From Zygnema cylindricum (Eukaryota; Streptophyta; Zygnematophyceae; Zygnematales; Zygnemataceae), in assembly GCA_037447655.1 (NCBI GenBank), contig JBBHKE010000349.1, positions 248,001-312,000 of the forward strand: a stretch of DNA of 64,000 nt, given 5' to 3'. Shown here piece by piece: positions 22,301 to 35,100 of the stretch. The notes under the pieces were generated by a model that saw only the letters and a list, made by a program, of their open reading frames with translations, did no database searches and was not told the DNA's origin. Each line of letters begins with the position of its first letter. Positions within the stretch are counted from its first letter, which is position 1. A program made the position numbers and the translations under genes.

Positions 22301-25300
22301 AACCTGGGAAGACATCTCCTCCTATGGCAATACCTGTCCCCATTTAAAAAAAAAAAAAAGCTAAAGATTGTTTTCCATTTTGTTAAAAGAAGTTGATTTT
22401 ACTGCCAACCATGCATGGCTCACCAAAAGAATACAGGGTAGTTTAAAGTAATAGTAGATGAATCTAAGAACATTCTCACTCTTTGAAAATTCTGCTCTAC
22501 TTTGTAATGAAATTGAATAGCATACCTTCATAAATACCATCAGTGACTCGAGCCATCACATTGTACATCTCATTTGACATGCCTCCCTGCAATCCATCAC
22601 AAAAAAAAAAAAAAATTGACAAATATTTGGACCCACATAGAGGTGAAAAATAACAGGATTTACCAGCGCTTTTTCCAGCCGAAAGATTCAGTTTCTGACT
22701 ACCACAAAAGAAATGGATTACCCCAAGGGGAATGCTTTCACATACAATATTTGGCAATATGGACGAAGGTTAGGGATTTTCCACAAGCTAAATTTCTTCT
22801 CAGTTCAAATGTTTATGGCGTCACGCTTATAAAAGGAATACCAAGGCAAAACGACCGGGTCCAGCATATTTCTAAAAACGACCATGAAAAATCAGATAGA
22901 ATCCGTAATTTGTTAATCAGGACAGGTCACCGCAATGGGTCACTGAAAAGGGATTAGCTTCTTACAGACTTAGAAACAAAACCAACAGAACCTGGTCGGT
23001 AGAGCTTGCAGTGAATAATGTTATCAAGAGTTCCCGCAGTGTCTCCAATTTTGAAAGCTCCGGCCTGAACTCCTCCTACTGTGGCTGGGCCAATAATAAC
23101 CTGGTGGACAGATCACATAGAAGAAAGAACAGCTGAATATGTAAAGCAGGACACCGTCCATCATAATTAGCCTAAACTTGAACAGTTCTAATAAATGTTT
23201 TAAAAGACAAAATCAGGTTTGCAAAAAACAGAGTAAATGTGAACCAGACATGATCTGGAAACATCGCATTAAAAACTGTTTGGAATCGTTGGAATCAAGC
23301 AAATAAAACTCCATGCTAACTACAAGAACGGTGGAGCTACACTGCCTGTCATTATCTGTGTTCACTCGAAGTCCTTTTTCCATCACAGATCATTCCGACT
23401 TTTAATCATGACATCACGATTGAAATGTGAGACCGTTACCTCAATTGCCCCCTTCAAAAGAAAAATCCCACGGTTGACGATTAGACGTTTCAGTGCCCGA
23501 AAAATGTCTAACAGTAATGGCGATGGGCAGTGTAGATTTTGCCAAGTAAACTTTTGTGACAGTGCTATCATGGTAATTGACTACCTCAAGAGTTTTCACT
23601 TTGATTACTAACTTACTAAAGAAATAAAAAACACCGCTAGCTTCCAGGAAGATCTTGCCTCAAGCCTCATGACCGATGTAAGATAAACTTCATTTTTTTC
23701 TAAATTAAATGACTGGTAATTGCCTTGAGAACAGAAATTTGTCCACTCCATTTTTAGACTCGCCCCTTTAAAAAGCTAGATTTTCCCATTCTTTCGACCT
23801 TCCAGTATCCTCTGCAAGACTCCAAGTCTTCAACCTCTTAAACAGAATGACCGCCTAAATTGCCCAGGAAAGAAGTTAGCTGTAGAGACATTAAGTTTAT
23901 TCTGCCACTTCCGTGAAATAAACAGAATATGCCATTGGCTTCAAGATTTGCAGGGTTTCTTTCTCCAGTTATGAACAGCCTGATATTTCCGTGCTTCAGC
24001 TTAACTTCACAAGTCGACAGAGACATTTGTTTGGGCCCTATTCTTCAGTTCAAATAGTAAAATAAGCACAAATAAAAGTTTTGTAGCTTGACATTTTGTA
24101 CTTCAAAAATAGCTCTCTGTGAACAGGGCCAAGCACAATCATTAAACCTGATACATTAAAGGAACCATAATACATGTTGAAAGTTTGTGAATTCTTGATG
24201 CTATGTATCGAAGTTTTAAGGCCGTAGGAGGTTCACAGCCTTCATAACTTCTGGAGTCCAGAGGTGTCCTAATTCTGGCCAAATTAACTTTGAATTACCT
24301 CTATTACAACATCAACTAATATGAACCACACTTGATCTAAAAACATCGCATATGAAACAATGTCGACTACCAAGATTGTCACTGTGCAAATAAACTTCCC
24401 AAAAAAAACAGCAACTAAGGACAGTACCAATGTGGCCAATTTACCTTGTTGTTTGCCCGGGCGTAGGCAATGAGCTTCTTAGCATCTGCCTCAGGAACTC
24501 CTTCTGCAATAATGGCTACCACGCGAATTGTCGGTTGCTTCAATGCCTCGTAAGAAGACTCAAAGGCACTGAACCCAAGTTAAGAAAAAGAATTACTAAA
24601 TTATCAGAGATAGGCAATTGAAGTTTTGGCTATCTACTTGCAGAATGCAACTTGAACCATGACATACAAACTGAAAATTTCCATGGCCCTCCACCCTTTT
24701 TTAGTGGGGACAGACAACGTCCTGTTGCCTATGGACAACGACCTACCAATGCTCATGGACGAGACCTCAACTTCAAAAAAGCCCCCGGGTTTCTTTTCTG
24801 TGGACATATATTCAAGAGCTTCATCTAAACACTAGGGTAAGCCGTTTACAAAACAGATCAGCAAAAAAGGATAAATTACAACTTTTTAGAAGATTTCATG
24901 TGATCCGATTGGATTTGTGTCAACAGGACGAATGCAATATGTCTTTTGTCCACATAGAATAAAGAAATGGTAAATCAAAAAGCAAAGACTAAGTTGAGAT
25001 AGCTTAAAACTTAGTATATTTTAGCTTTCGACTTTTAACTTATCCATCGCCAACAGTAGATTGATCTCACTGACTTTATTGCTAAGAAAGGTAAAAACCA
25101 GTGCATTTTACAATGTGACTTTCTAAGTTTGACCTTGAACTGCTTCATTACTTTGAAATGAAACCAAGTTGCCAGAGCACGTTGGATTTTTTTCAGTTCC
25201 TCTGTTATCGAGGCAAGTGAAAATATAAATGGAAACCAAGCTGACAAGTACAGCAAGTGCTAAAAGAACTGCCCATAAAGCATTCTGAAACCGTGCACCT

Positions 25301-26528
25301 CAATCTTAAATTGCCGCACATAAGAGACCGCCTATTGAGTACTCACAATACGATTCAAAATTTTGCAGTGGATATTTCTCAAGACACAGAAACAAATTGA
25401 TTTGAATGATAAGAACAGAATGCTTGCATGAAAAAGTTTACCTGCGGAAGGAAGCAAAATTGATGAAGACATCCGCTGTAGGATGGGATTTGCAAGCAAG
25501 GCCAATGCTGTGTCACCAATCCCAAACACCGCTAATTTAATCACAATTGTGGCGAAAATTTAGCCCTAGTTGATTACAACAACCTTTAAATTACACAATT
25601 TTTCCAAATTAGATTTTACTCTCCTAAACAGCCATTTGAGGTAGGAAGCAACAAAATGTGCCTAGTCCTTCAACAACAACAAAAAAAAGTCAGGAGCTTT
25701 GCGCAATAAAAGAGATAACAATTGCCAGCCATAATTAGCATACTCACCCGCCATGTACAGGGATGGCGATCTCCTCTTGGCCAAAAAAAAGCTTTTGAAA
25801 ACCATCTGAGCCCGGGTTAATGATTCCAGCGACCGATGGAGTCTCCCTTCCTGCAATGTATGACACACGCAGTCATAAATTAACACAACAGTTGTTAGAA
25901 ACTGAATGGATCAGAAATAAGTAACCAACTTTGCTTTTCTTGAAACCATTCTTGATTGGAAGGACCTAACTTAAATTGCAAACATCCTTGAATTGAAAGA
26001 AGCACTCCTTCAATTTCTTCACTTACAGTTCAAAATTCCCAAATGCAAGGACCCCGCTGCACTTTTCTCAATAAAAATGCAACCAATAACCTTGCATTGT
26101 ACAAACGATTTCTTCAAGATTAATAGCATTCTCCAAACTGCAATTTTTAAGATTAGCTGCAAAATAACGCTTCAAAAAATCATTGCGTAGAAGCTGTTGG
26201 CCGAACAGCCAAACAGCTTTGCTGACGTCCACAAAATTCTCTCACCGCACATTACAAAAAAGAATTAAAACAAACTTCACTAGACAATAAACGCTACTTT
26301 TAAGGACACATTTTCTCCAGTGCAAATAATTCTATGCGAAATTCCCACGGTTTTCATCTGTATAATTTTTGAAGGAAAAACGGATCCAAACTTGTGTTGA
26401 TTTCATCACTGAGCAGTGGAGAACTCACCACAGAGAAAATCAAAGTCCAGCATCCGCTGGATCGGACTCTGTTTGAAATTATAAAATAGAGCTTGAGTTG
26501 TCCGAGAGAATAATTGGCCAGATGCCAT
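16321..26528 (-). CDS. ACLB: ATP-citrate lyase subunit beta
   Basis: It cleaves citrate with ATP and CoA to cytosolic acetyl-CoA and oxaloacetate, as the beta chain of the plant heteromeric enzyme with ACLA. Sixteen exons join in frame: 26429-26528, 25748-25850, 25442-25507, 24445-24568, 22966-23100, 22526-22586, 22257-22333, 21394-21549, 20885-21013, 20367-20499, 19739-19866, 18981-19086, 18302-18378, 17868-17938, 17369-17653 and 16321-16396. The total is 1827 bp, or 608 residues, the usual plant length. The N-terminus is [17 protein letters not shown]. The succinyl-CoA-synthetase-like half contains [14 protein letters not shown] and the phosphohistidine loop FGHAGAKSGG, split by an intron. 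The citrate-synthase-like half contains [26 protein letters not shown] and VPGIGHR. It ends [10 protein letters not shown]. No frameshift was found. There is no transit peptide, in line with the cytosol. The alpha subunit is not in the window. Confidence 0.97.
17745..17865. repeat. GGGA/GA-rich tract in ACLB intron
   Basis: Polypurine on the plus strand means a CT-rich tract on the coding strand. It begins directly after the donor at 17868. Frames read through it are spurious. Confidence 0.7.
18842..18958. repeat. Intronic tandem repeat, about 47-bp unit
   Basis: About two and a half units containing GATATTGACAATTGTGGAAT and AAAAAAG(A)GTGGGAGAA lie in the ACLB intron just downstream of the exon at 18981-19086. 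Confidence 0.75.
19108..19217. repeat. Intronic tandem repeat, 21-bp unit
   Basis: Five units of CCCAATTCTTGAGAAAAAAAA stand in tandem, about 20 bp upstream (in the gene's sense) of an acceptor in ACLB. On the coding strand each unit is T-rich, so the array forms a repeated polypyrimidine-like signal. Confidence 0.85.
23340..23532. mobile_element. TA-flanked MITE inside an ACLB intron
   Basis: The ends are CACTGCCTGTCATTATC and GTAATGGCGATGGGCAGTG, bordered by TA (23338-23339 and 23533-23534). The 193-bp copy lies in the intron between exons 24445-24568 and 22966-23100, apparently without harm to the gene. Confidence 0.8.
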
Positions 26529-27843
26529 TTTTGCTCGATCCAAGAGTCCTGTGCGCCCACCAAATCAGCAAAAAGACTACTTCGCCAACATTAACAAAAA
26601 AAATAAAAAAATGAGCAAGAAGATGCAAAAGATGTTTCTAGTTACTGAAAATAGCGTTCAGTTTGCCTACGAGGTGAATGCAAAAATACAAACGCAATAA
26701 TAATGTTCAGGCCCTTGCATTGTATGAAATGCTCTCAACAAAAGTCACAGATTTGAGACAAATTATTGAGCTGAATGTAACATTTCCACAATCAAAGAGT
26801 GACGATACAATGCTTAGCTTGTGCAAAAAATCATTACATGTACAAAAAAAAATACATCAAGGGAAAAAGCAAAAAATTGAGTCAGATCGCTGGCTATTAC
26901 TATATACTCACAAAAAAGCCTTCAGATCGGATCAGATCGTCAAAAGACTAACAAAGGAAGGCTTCAAAGAAGCTCTCCAAACAAAAAAAAGAGTGTGTAA
27001 ATATTACAGCTTCTTTTCCCCTGATTGTAAGCATTCAGAGAGTTAAAAACAAAAGTAGCGACAGCAGAAATCTTCAGTACGAGCGATTTTCCGAATCCGG
27101 TAAAGTTCAGTTAGCGTTCACACTGCCATCTATTTTGCGTGCGACCTAATGAGGATCCAGTCGCCGTTGTCCACCTACCGGTCTCCAGAGAGACAACTGC
27201 GTACGTCAAACACACGTGTGGTTGCGTCTACACTGGGATGAGCCGCGTGACACGTGCAAAAGACAGGCGTAACAGGTATGAACTCTGTCGTCAACACTGT
27301 CACAGCAGCAAGTTTTAAAGACCTGTGTACGGAAAAACAGGTGACAGGGAGGACAACTCAGAGATGCAATTATCATTCGACTTTTTTGAAAATAATGCAC
27401 ACAAGAGAATAAAGATTTGACACGTGTAGATGTAGATTGCTTTCGTACATCCATAGAACATTTAGGGATCTGCCTAAAATATTTTAAATCGGCGCAAACA
27501 CTAGTCGTTTTGCAACTTCAAATGTAATTTAGCACACGTGTCAAACATTTAATGGCTGTAAAAGAGACGTTTGGCTATTAGATGTTTTTTTCCCCATTTT
27601 AGATAGTCTTTCCTTAAAGCTGCAATGCTGCATCTAACAAACATCATTCCATCTTTTTGTAAAAAAAAATCACGCTCCTGCTTTTCTATTTTTCGTTTAT
27701 AGAGAGCTCTTTCTCCCAAACTGGATATTGCTAACAGATTCTGGTTACGGGTGAATCTCCACAAGAGGAAATCTTGTTGGAAAGTACGGATTTTCAAGTG
27801 TTGCTTGTGAAATTTGTAGTTTTGTGCCATTTACTACAAAGTA
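26529..27843. other. ACLB upstream region, no gene seen
   Basis: This is the presumed promoter side of ACLB. I could not place a TATA box or a leader intron with confidence. CACGTG motifs occur near 27213, 27251, 27422 and 27536. A 122-codon plus-strand frame at 26678-27046 has no recognisable domain and is not called. Confidence 0.4.
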
Positions 27844-28011
27844 CACTGTCCGTCGTTATTGGAGTCAATACCATTATTCGGTCGCGACGTTTTTTGGCCA
27901 GAAATTAAATAGTGTTACCACCCTATGAAGGGGAGTGGATTAAACTCTGCCACGTGTCTTACATGAAGCTACACCCCCTATAGTGTTTAGCGCCAATAAC
28001 GACGGGCAATG
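27844..28011. mobile_element. TA-flanked MITE, diverged copy
   Basis: It starts CACTGTCCGTCGTTATTGG after TA at 27842-27843 and ends CAATAACGACGGGCAATG, followed by AA instead of TA. The interior has the family phrase CTGCCACGTGTCTTAC. Confidence 0.7.
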
Positions 28012-29123
28012 AACTGTACCGACCAACGGGGGCAAAGTGAAGCAGACATACCTACGTTTTCCTCGGTTAATTACTGGAACATTTTCAGCCAATGAAAATT
28101 TCAACGAAGCCGACGCAAAGATCTGTATCGAGAAAACAAAAGGCTGGGGACGGACATACTAAAAAAAGAGTACGGACTTTCCTGTCCGATAGTGGTATTC
28201 GATGTACAAAAATTTCGTCGATTATAACGGAACCATTTCGTCACATGACGCCATCGACACGCGGTTTTAGGTGTTTTCTACTTTACTGGATTCTGTATCT
28301 GGCGGGCTTGTAAACAGAATCTCAACATTCTGACGTGTCACATACTTACGCTGTCATTTTTAATGCAGCTGGGACTCTCGACCATCTGTTACTATTTGTA
28401 CTCTCACCGAATTATTACGGTACCACAACAGCCTGTTGAAGTATAATCATTGTAATTTTAGCGTACTTCTACACCAGGCTCATCAATACAGTCTATTTGA
28501 GTCCACTGTTAATTCAGGTTTGCATAAATTGACTGCGTGCTGTGAGAACCTCCTCTCCCTGGGGACCTGTTTCACTTTTTGTGCTTGGTATGTACTTAAC
28601 GTACATGCCCGGCTAGAATCATGGATATCATTATATTTTGTACACTTATCGGCGATAAAAAAATTGTTGGTTTGGGAGCGATATATCGGGACTCCTCAAC
28701 GTTCGATAACCGACAATATCGTTATCGGTTCTATTGCAATATTTTTTTTCTCGATACACGACACTAAAAATGGATCTATTCTATGGAAGTCTCAATTTTC
28801 GGGTTTAAGCCCTCCTGCAGATCTCCCCGATCTTACCGACATTTCCTCTACCGACAATCTGCCCGTGACACCGACATATCTTCACATGTCACGGTGAAAT
28901 ATCTAACCACGTGTCGAGCTGCCGCTTTAGATTCTTCAAATGTCGCGTGAATCGTGCCGTCCACTTCTCCACGTCGAACCACTCGTGCCACGTGGAATTG
29001 GTTCCGTTGCGGAGCTGGTGACTACCTCGTGCCACGTGTCGAATGTTCACAACGCTCCTGCTTACGTGGCATGAAGGAATGTCTGTGAGTGAATTTCTCA
29101 ATGACGGCGCTGCCCTCATCTAA
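28012..29123. other. Upstream region of the PTST-like gene
   Basis: No separate gene is recognised. The 28650-28767 part resembles the right half of the hAT-type MITE at 35123. From 28905 to the start codon there are repeated CCACGTG palindromes. Confidence 0.5.
28650..28767. mobile_element. Right-end relative of the hAT-type MITE
   Basis: The segment shares CTTATCGGCGATAA, TTGTTGGTTTGGGAGCGATATAT and the end TCGATACACGACACTA with the complete element at 35123-35516. No matching left end or target duplication was found, so it is an old fragment. Confidence 0.55.
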
Positions 29124-32100
29124 ATGGCTCCTGCTGCCACGTGGCAAGCAGCGAGAACCTCTCCCTTCTCCACTCTAGCCACGTGGCACACTCCGTTCCT
29201 TCCTTCCCGTCTCCCACGCCATGTGTCTCTCTCTCCCTTGAATCCTTTCAAAGGCCGCCGACTCTCTTTCACATCTCTCTCTCTATGCCGCCCCTCTCTC
29301 AGCGTGCCATCTCTCTCTCTCCCTCTCCCTCTCTTTAACTCCCAGCTACCGGCTCCCTCTTCTTCCCCCCTCCTTCTCTGTCGGCGCCACGGTCGCTCTG
29401 TGCTGTGCCACGTGGCAGATGGAGACAAGGACAGCCCCGATGACATGGATCTGGAGATGGAGATTTTCCAGTTCATGCAGACAGCTGGCACGCCGGATGC
29501 CTTCCCTACAGAGCGCCAGCTGGCACGTGCGGGGAGGGAGGATCTGGTGGAGGCCGTACTGCGGCAAGGAGGGTGGCTGGCAGTAGGATGGGAGAGGGAG
29601 AGGGCGAGACAGAGGAAGAGGGAGGGAGAGGGATGGGGGGAGGAGAGAGGGAAGGACAGGGAGAGGGAGAGGGATAGAGAGAGAGAGCAGCTTAGGAGAG
29701 TAAAGGGGGCGCCGGAGTATAAGGGGGAGGCTATGCTGGAGAGTTGGGCTGGAGGTAGAGAAGGGGGGGAGGGGGTGGATAGAAGAGAGAGGAGAGAGAG
29801 GGGAGAAGGGTTCCGGAGGGAGGGGGATATGGGGAAGGAAGGGAGGGAGACCATTGATTTGACTCGAGTGCTTGGATTTGATCCCTGGGGGGGCCTCCCG
29901 AGTGCCTCCTATTCAGAGGAGAGAACCGCTGAGATGGCTGCTGAAGCGGTGGGTCGAGGAGAGAGAGGGGGGGGAGAGGAGAAGAGGGAGAGTTGGAGTG
30001 AAAGTGAGAGGACCGGGGAGTGGTGGAGGAGAGAGAGAGGTTATGGCGAGATGGGTGCGGAGAACACGAGGGAGTTGGAGGAGGGAGAGAGGGAGGGAGG
30101 AAGGGACGGAAGGCGAGAGGGAGAAGGGGAGAGAAGCGAAGAGAAGGAAGCTCCAAGGAGATGGCAGAGGTGAGGGAAAAGGAAGCCCTACAGTGTAAAT
30201 CGAATATTTTTTTTCCTTAGAATCAAGGTTTTTTTTTCTTTTTCTTTTATTCTTTGCCCTTTTGTCTTTTGCATGAAGTCGGGGTTTGAGCCGCTGTTTT
30301 TTAGTTAAAAAATGTCCACTCTATATTTAATGTTTTTGCTCATTAGGAAAAATTATTAAGGTTTTAGCGGAAAAAGAAAATTCTTTGATGGTTTAAGGAT
30401 TCCCTTTCAAGGATTCTCTTTACCTTTGTTTACTTTGACAAACCAGTTTTTTTATTAACGCTTTAGCTGGTTGTTTTACTAGTTTTGAATATGCGAGTCA
30501 TATAAAGTTTAAGTTAACCTTAGGAAATGAAGAACCTGGAGGAACAATAAAGAGCTTTAGAACTTGATAAGTTGTGTTTTGAAGCCCGAGAACCTCAAAA
30601 AGTCGTAACAATGCCAACAATCTTATCAATACCCGCCTTTTCTTATTCAAGTTAGGTGTTTTATTTCTACTTGAATGTTAAAAATGTCGAATTGCGGCAA
30701 GGTTTTAAGATTTCAATCAGGGATGTTTAGGATTTCTCATATAGGCAGAGTCTTATGTGTTCCTGAAAAATCATTTTTTAGAAAGTTTGTAATGTTGATT
30801 TTAAAACTCTTAAAAAGTTCATTTACTTTCAACATTTGCAAACCACATCCATCATCACCATTACTGTAGTGTCCACCTTGTCGAACCCGAAAAGAGTTCA
30901 ATACTTAATTTTAATTGGTCAGAAAATTGAAATTTTTGTTGTAAATATTTGGAAAAATTGAACTATGACATTATTAGTAGTATAACAGTGGCAAGTCTTT
31001 GAATTTGGACACCAAAGACCGTGGTTTAAACCTCTCCTACGGCTCCGTGTTAATTTTGTCATTTTCAGGATTTTGAACTCATGAGATAGAATAGTATTGA
31101 ACTCATCAAAATCAAAATCGGTCATACATTACTTATTTTCGGTTCGACAGGCTGGATACGATGATACACTGCCGATCGTTCTTGAGTTAATAACACTGAT
31201 TTGGTCGCGACTTTTTTGACTATAAATCATAAAATAGTGTTAACAACACTATTTGAATGAGGCGAACTATAATCTGCCACGTCTCCTTGCCCTAAATTAG
31301 TGTTACATTTTCTAATTTCGCATTTACATTAATAAATTGTTGACGCTAATAATGATGGGCAGTGTAGTGTGATGCACGTTGTGTACGGATAAAAGATGAT
31401 ATTATTAGCGGGAAAAAGTCAAAAACCTTTACACCAGACACCAGTACTGTAGCGATACACTGTGTACTCCTCGATACGAGCCGACAAATTTGGAGATATT
31501 TTTTGGGAGAAAAATATCTTAAATTCGTACAGTAAATGTTGTGGACTTGTCGATTATTCTTTTTTTGTCGTTTTATCGTTTCAAAGGAGAACTTTTGGAA
31601 TTGAAAATTATGAACGTTCAAAATTCAAAAAATAATCTCTGAAATTTCGAATTCAAAACTATGTGTATAAAAGACAAAACAAATCGATAGCAAAGGGGAA
31701 TAAATTCGACCGGGAATTCGTACACTATTCGTACATATTTGTCGAATTACCGTACTTACCTCGACATGTCGCCGTACTACCTATCCACGTAGTCTTGGAC
31801 ATCCACGTGGCCATAGATATTTATATTTTCAATATGTACTGGCTATAATTTTTAAAGCCACTTATAATTCGACACGTAGCAATAGAAAGCAAAAAGCTGT
31901 TTAATTTTTTTCACTTTTTATTTTGTCTTTTTGCGAGCTTTTTATTCCCTTCTACTTTTGTTTCGAATGACGAAAAAAAGGTCACGATTCAATGAATCTA
32001 AAGAATCTGTTGTTGAAAAAAGTACGTTTAGTACATATCGCACTAAATTAAATAATTAGTGGGAGTACCGTACGAAAAGATATCAAATCCGTACATACTG

Positions 32101-35100
32101 TCAGATTAGGGTACATTTTTACTTTTAGATGTCCTTACAGACCACGTGGCCACAGATATTTTTGAATAACGTGTTCTGATTGGTGGAAATTTGCTAATTA
32201 TTGACACGTGGCAGAACTAGAAGATAACTTTTGTCTTTCTGTATTTTTTTGTCTTTTTCGGAACTTTTTATCCCCCTTCACTATTGTTTCTGACGGGAAA
32301 AGTTGAGATTCTTTGCATCGAAAGAATATCTTATTAAAGTGCGGAATCGTAAAATACGAATACGTCGGACAAATTTAAAATTTAGTGCGAAAAATCGCAC
32401 GAAATCATTAAAAAAAATTATTTTTCTGTACGAAATTCTCCCGGAACGCTCGCACTTTTTTTCAAAGTTTTGATTCAGCTTCTTTCTTCTCCCCATCTCC
32501 CTCTCCCTCTCCCTCCCCCTCCCTTTCCCCCTCCCTTTCCCCCTCCCGCTCTTCCTCTCCCACTCCCTCTCCTTCTCTCTCTTCAGTTTTGAATGGAAAG
32601 AAACCAGCAAATCCTCCTCCCAGAAGATGGAGAAGAACACAAAAACAACGACAGTCAACGGAAGTCAAAGCATCGTCTCAGAATTCTCTCCTCTCTCAAC
32701 GCTCTCTCTCTACCCCTCTCTCGACTTCTTTACCTTTCTCCTCTCACTTGCCCGGAAACGATTCTCCTCCTTCTCCTCCTTCCCTCCCTGGCTTCTCCGT
32801 TTTGCGGCGAATCAGAGCCCTCGAATCCTCACTCTCTGCCACACGTGCCGCCCTTCAATCTGGGAGAGAGGCACTTCTCTCTAGTGAGGAAGATGCAAGA
32901 CAAGTATACTCTCTCTCTCTTTCTCTGTCCCTCTCCCTCGCTCTCCCTCTCTTTTCCCTCTCCCTCTCACTCTCCCTCTTCCTCACCCCTTTCCTCTGTC
33001 TCTGTCTCTTCCTCTCTCTCCCTCTTTCTTTGCCTCTCCCTCTCCAGACCTTGTAAACTAAAAATCTTAACACTCTTTAGTTTAGTTTAAAATCTCTGAA
33101 CTATAAAGTATGATGTTATTTTTGTGAGCTTTTTTAGATTTGACAGAACACAGTGAAGGAGCTTGTGGATTTAGTACTTGTCTAAACTGATATTAATTGA
33201 GATTACCTCCAAAACTCTTAAATTTTTGTATAAACCAATAAAATAAGACCTTTTTTTTGTGATTTTTTTTAGGTTCGAGAGGACACGGTAAAGGAGCTTG
33301 TGAAATTAGTACATTTCTAAAATATTTTTAATCGAAATTACCTCTTAAACTCTCAAATTTTTATATAAACCAATATAATAAGATGTTTTTTTTTTTTGAT
33401 TTTTTTAGGTTCGAGAGGACACGGTAAAGGAGCTTGTGGAAGTTACCGACTCTCTCGAGTTTCGAGAGAGTGAGATTATGAGAACTCGACAAGAGCTCCG
33501 AAATACGAAAGCCGAAGTTTTAGCTTTGGAAGGGAAGCTTGGGGCCGGTCTCCGGTCAGTCTCTTTTTTTTTGTCTTATTAGAAAATTTATAAACAACTC
33601 TAAAATGTCTCCTAAAAACTCTAAAGACCTTTTTTATTTTGTATTTTTCTTTTTTGAGACTGGCCTTGGAAGAGACTCTCCCTCTTTTGAAGTGCCGAGG
33701 ATGTAACAACATGTGAAAAAAACCTAAAAAGCCTTAAATGACCTTAAAAAACGTTATATCCTTTTTTTTTTAAACAGTCGTTGGAGGATTCTCCCTGTCC
33801 CGAATCTTTCCGACGATGTAAAAAAAGGACTAGAAAGCCCGAAAAGCACTAAAAACATTAAAATCACTGAAAACCCTAAAAAACCCTAAAAAACACTGAA
33901 AACCCTTAAAAACCTTCAGTTTTTTATGTTTTATTTTTTGAAATTTCAGAAACGCAAAACAGTCGTTGGAGGACTCTCCCTCTCCCGAAATGCCGACGAC
34001 TCCTACTACTCGTCCGGTCCGTGTGGTTTGGCCCAATCCCGGAACAGATGTCCTTCTTACGGGATCTTTCGACAACTGGCAAAATAAGGTGACGCCACGT
34101 GGTAGCTGAGCTGGCAATATTTGTCTGTTTCTCTGCGGGACCAGCTTTTTAACGGGTTTTGGGCTTGTCTGTAAGGTTTTTTTCCGTGTTTTAGGGTTTT
34201 GTAGTAATCCATCTGCAAGGGATTTTTTGACGAAATAAGGTGACGTCACATGGCAAGCTGAGCTGGCAACATGTTGGACCGCTTTTTAACAGTTTTTGAG
34301 GTTTTTTCATAGGTGTTTGTACCGTTTTTTTACGCATTTTTTAAGAGTTTTTGGGTTTTCTAGTAATCCTCTTGCGAGTGATATTCTGGGTGCTAATTGG
34401 GATTTTTACGGTTTTGAAAATATCGGGAAAAAACCAATATTTACAGGTTAAAATGGAGAAATCGACCGCAGGAGTTTTTGTGTCCACTTTGCAACTGAAC
34501 CCGGGGAGCTACGAGGTGAGAGGGAGTAGGAAGAGGGAAGGGGGAGGAGGGAGGGAGGAGAGAGGAAGGAAGAGGGAGAGGGGAGGGGGGAGGAGGGAAC
34601 GGGGAAGGGGGGAGGGGTGGGGGGGGGGGGGGGAGGGGGGGGAGGGGAGGGGGAGAGGGAGTTGCGTTTTCATAATGAGTGTCAGAGGATCGAAAGACGT
34701 GAATTTCTGATATAAGCAACCAAATCAAGGTCTCTCTCTTTCTCTCTTTCTGCTTTCTCCTTCTCCTTCTCCTTCTTTCTCCTTCTCCTCCTCCATTCTC
34801 CTTCTATTCCTTCCCGCTGGGGGAATCACAGAAGCATGTTGGTGAAGTCCTTAAATCTGCTCTGCGAATGACTTTTCTTTTTCATCTCTCAAAAAATGTC
34901 AGAATACTGGTGTGAAGAGAATAATGAGTGTTTTATTGAAAGAAATGGTTCAACTCTTTCTCTTGCTATTACTTGCTTGGAGAAAGCTCAAGGTTCCACC
35001 TTCAAACCATTAATAGTCTGGACTTTGTTACCAAGTTACAATTACCAAGTACCAAGTTTACAATTTTGTTAACATCAGTCCACACTATCATCCGTGCAAC

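Noticed and set aside
26678-27046. 122-codon plus-strand frame upstream of ACLB
   Set aside because: It is Lys-rich and shows no domain, no splice context and no related copy. AT-rich chance frame is the simpler view.
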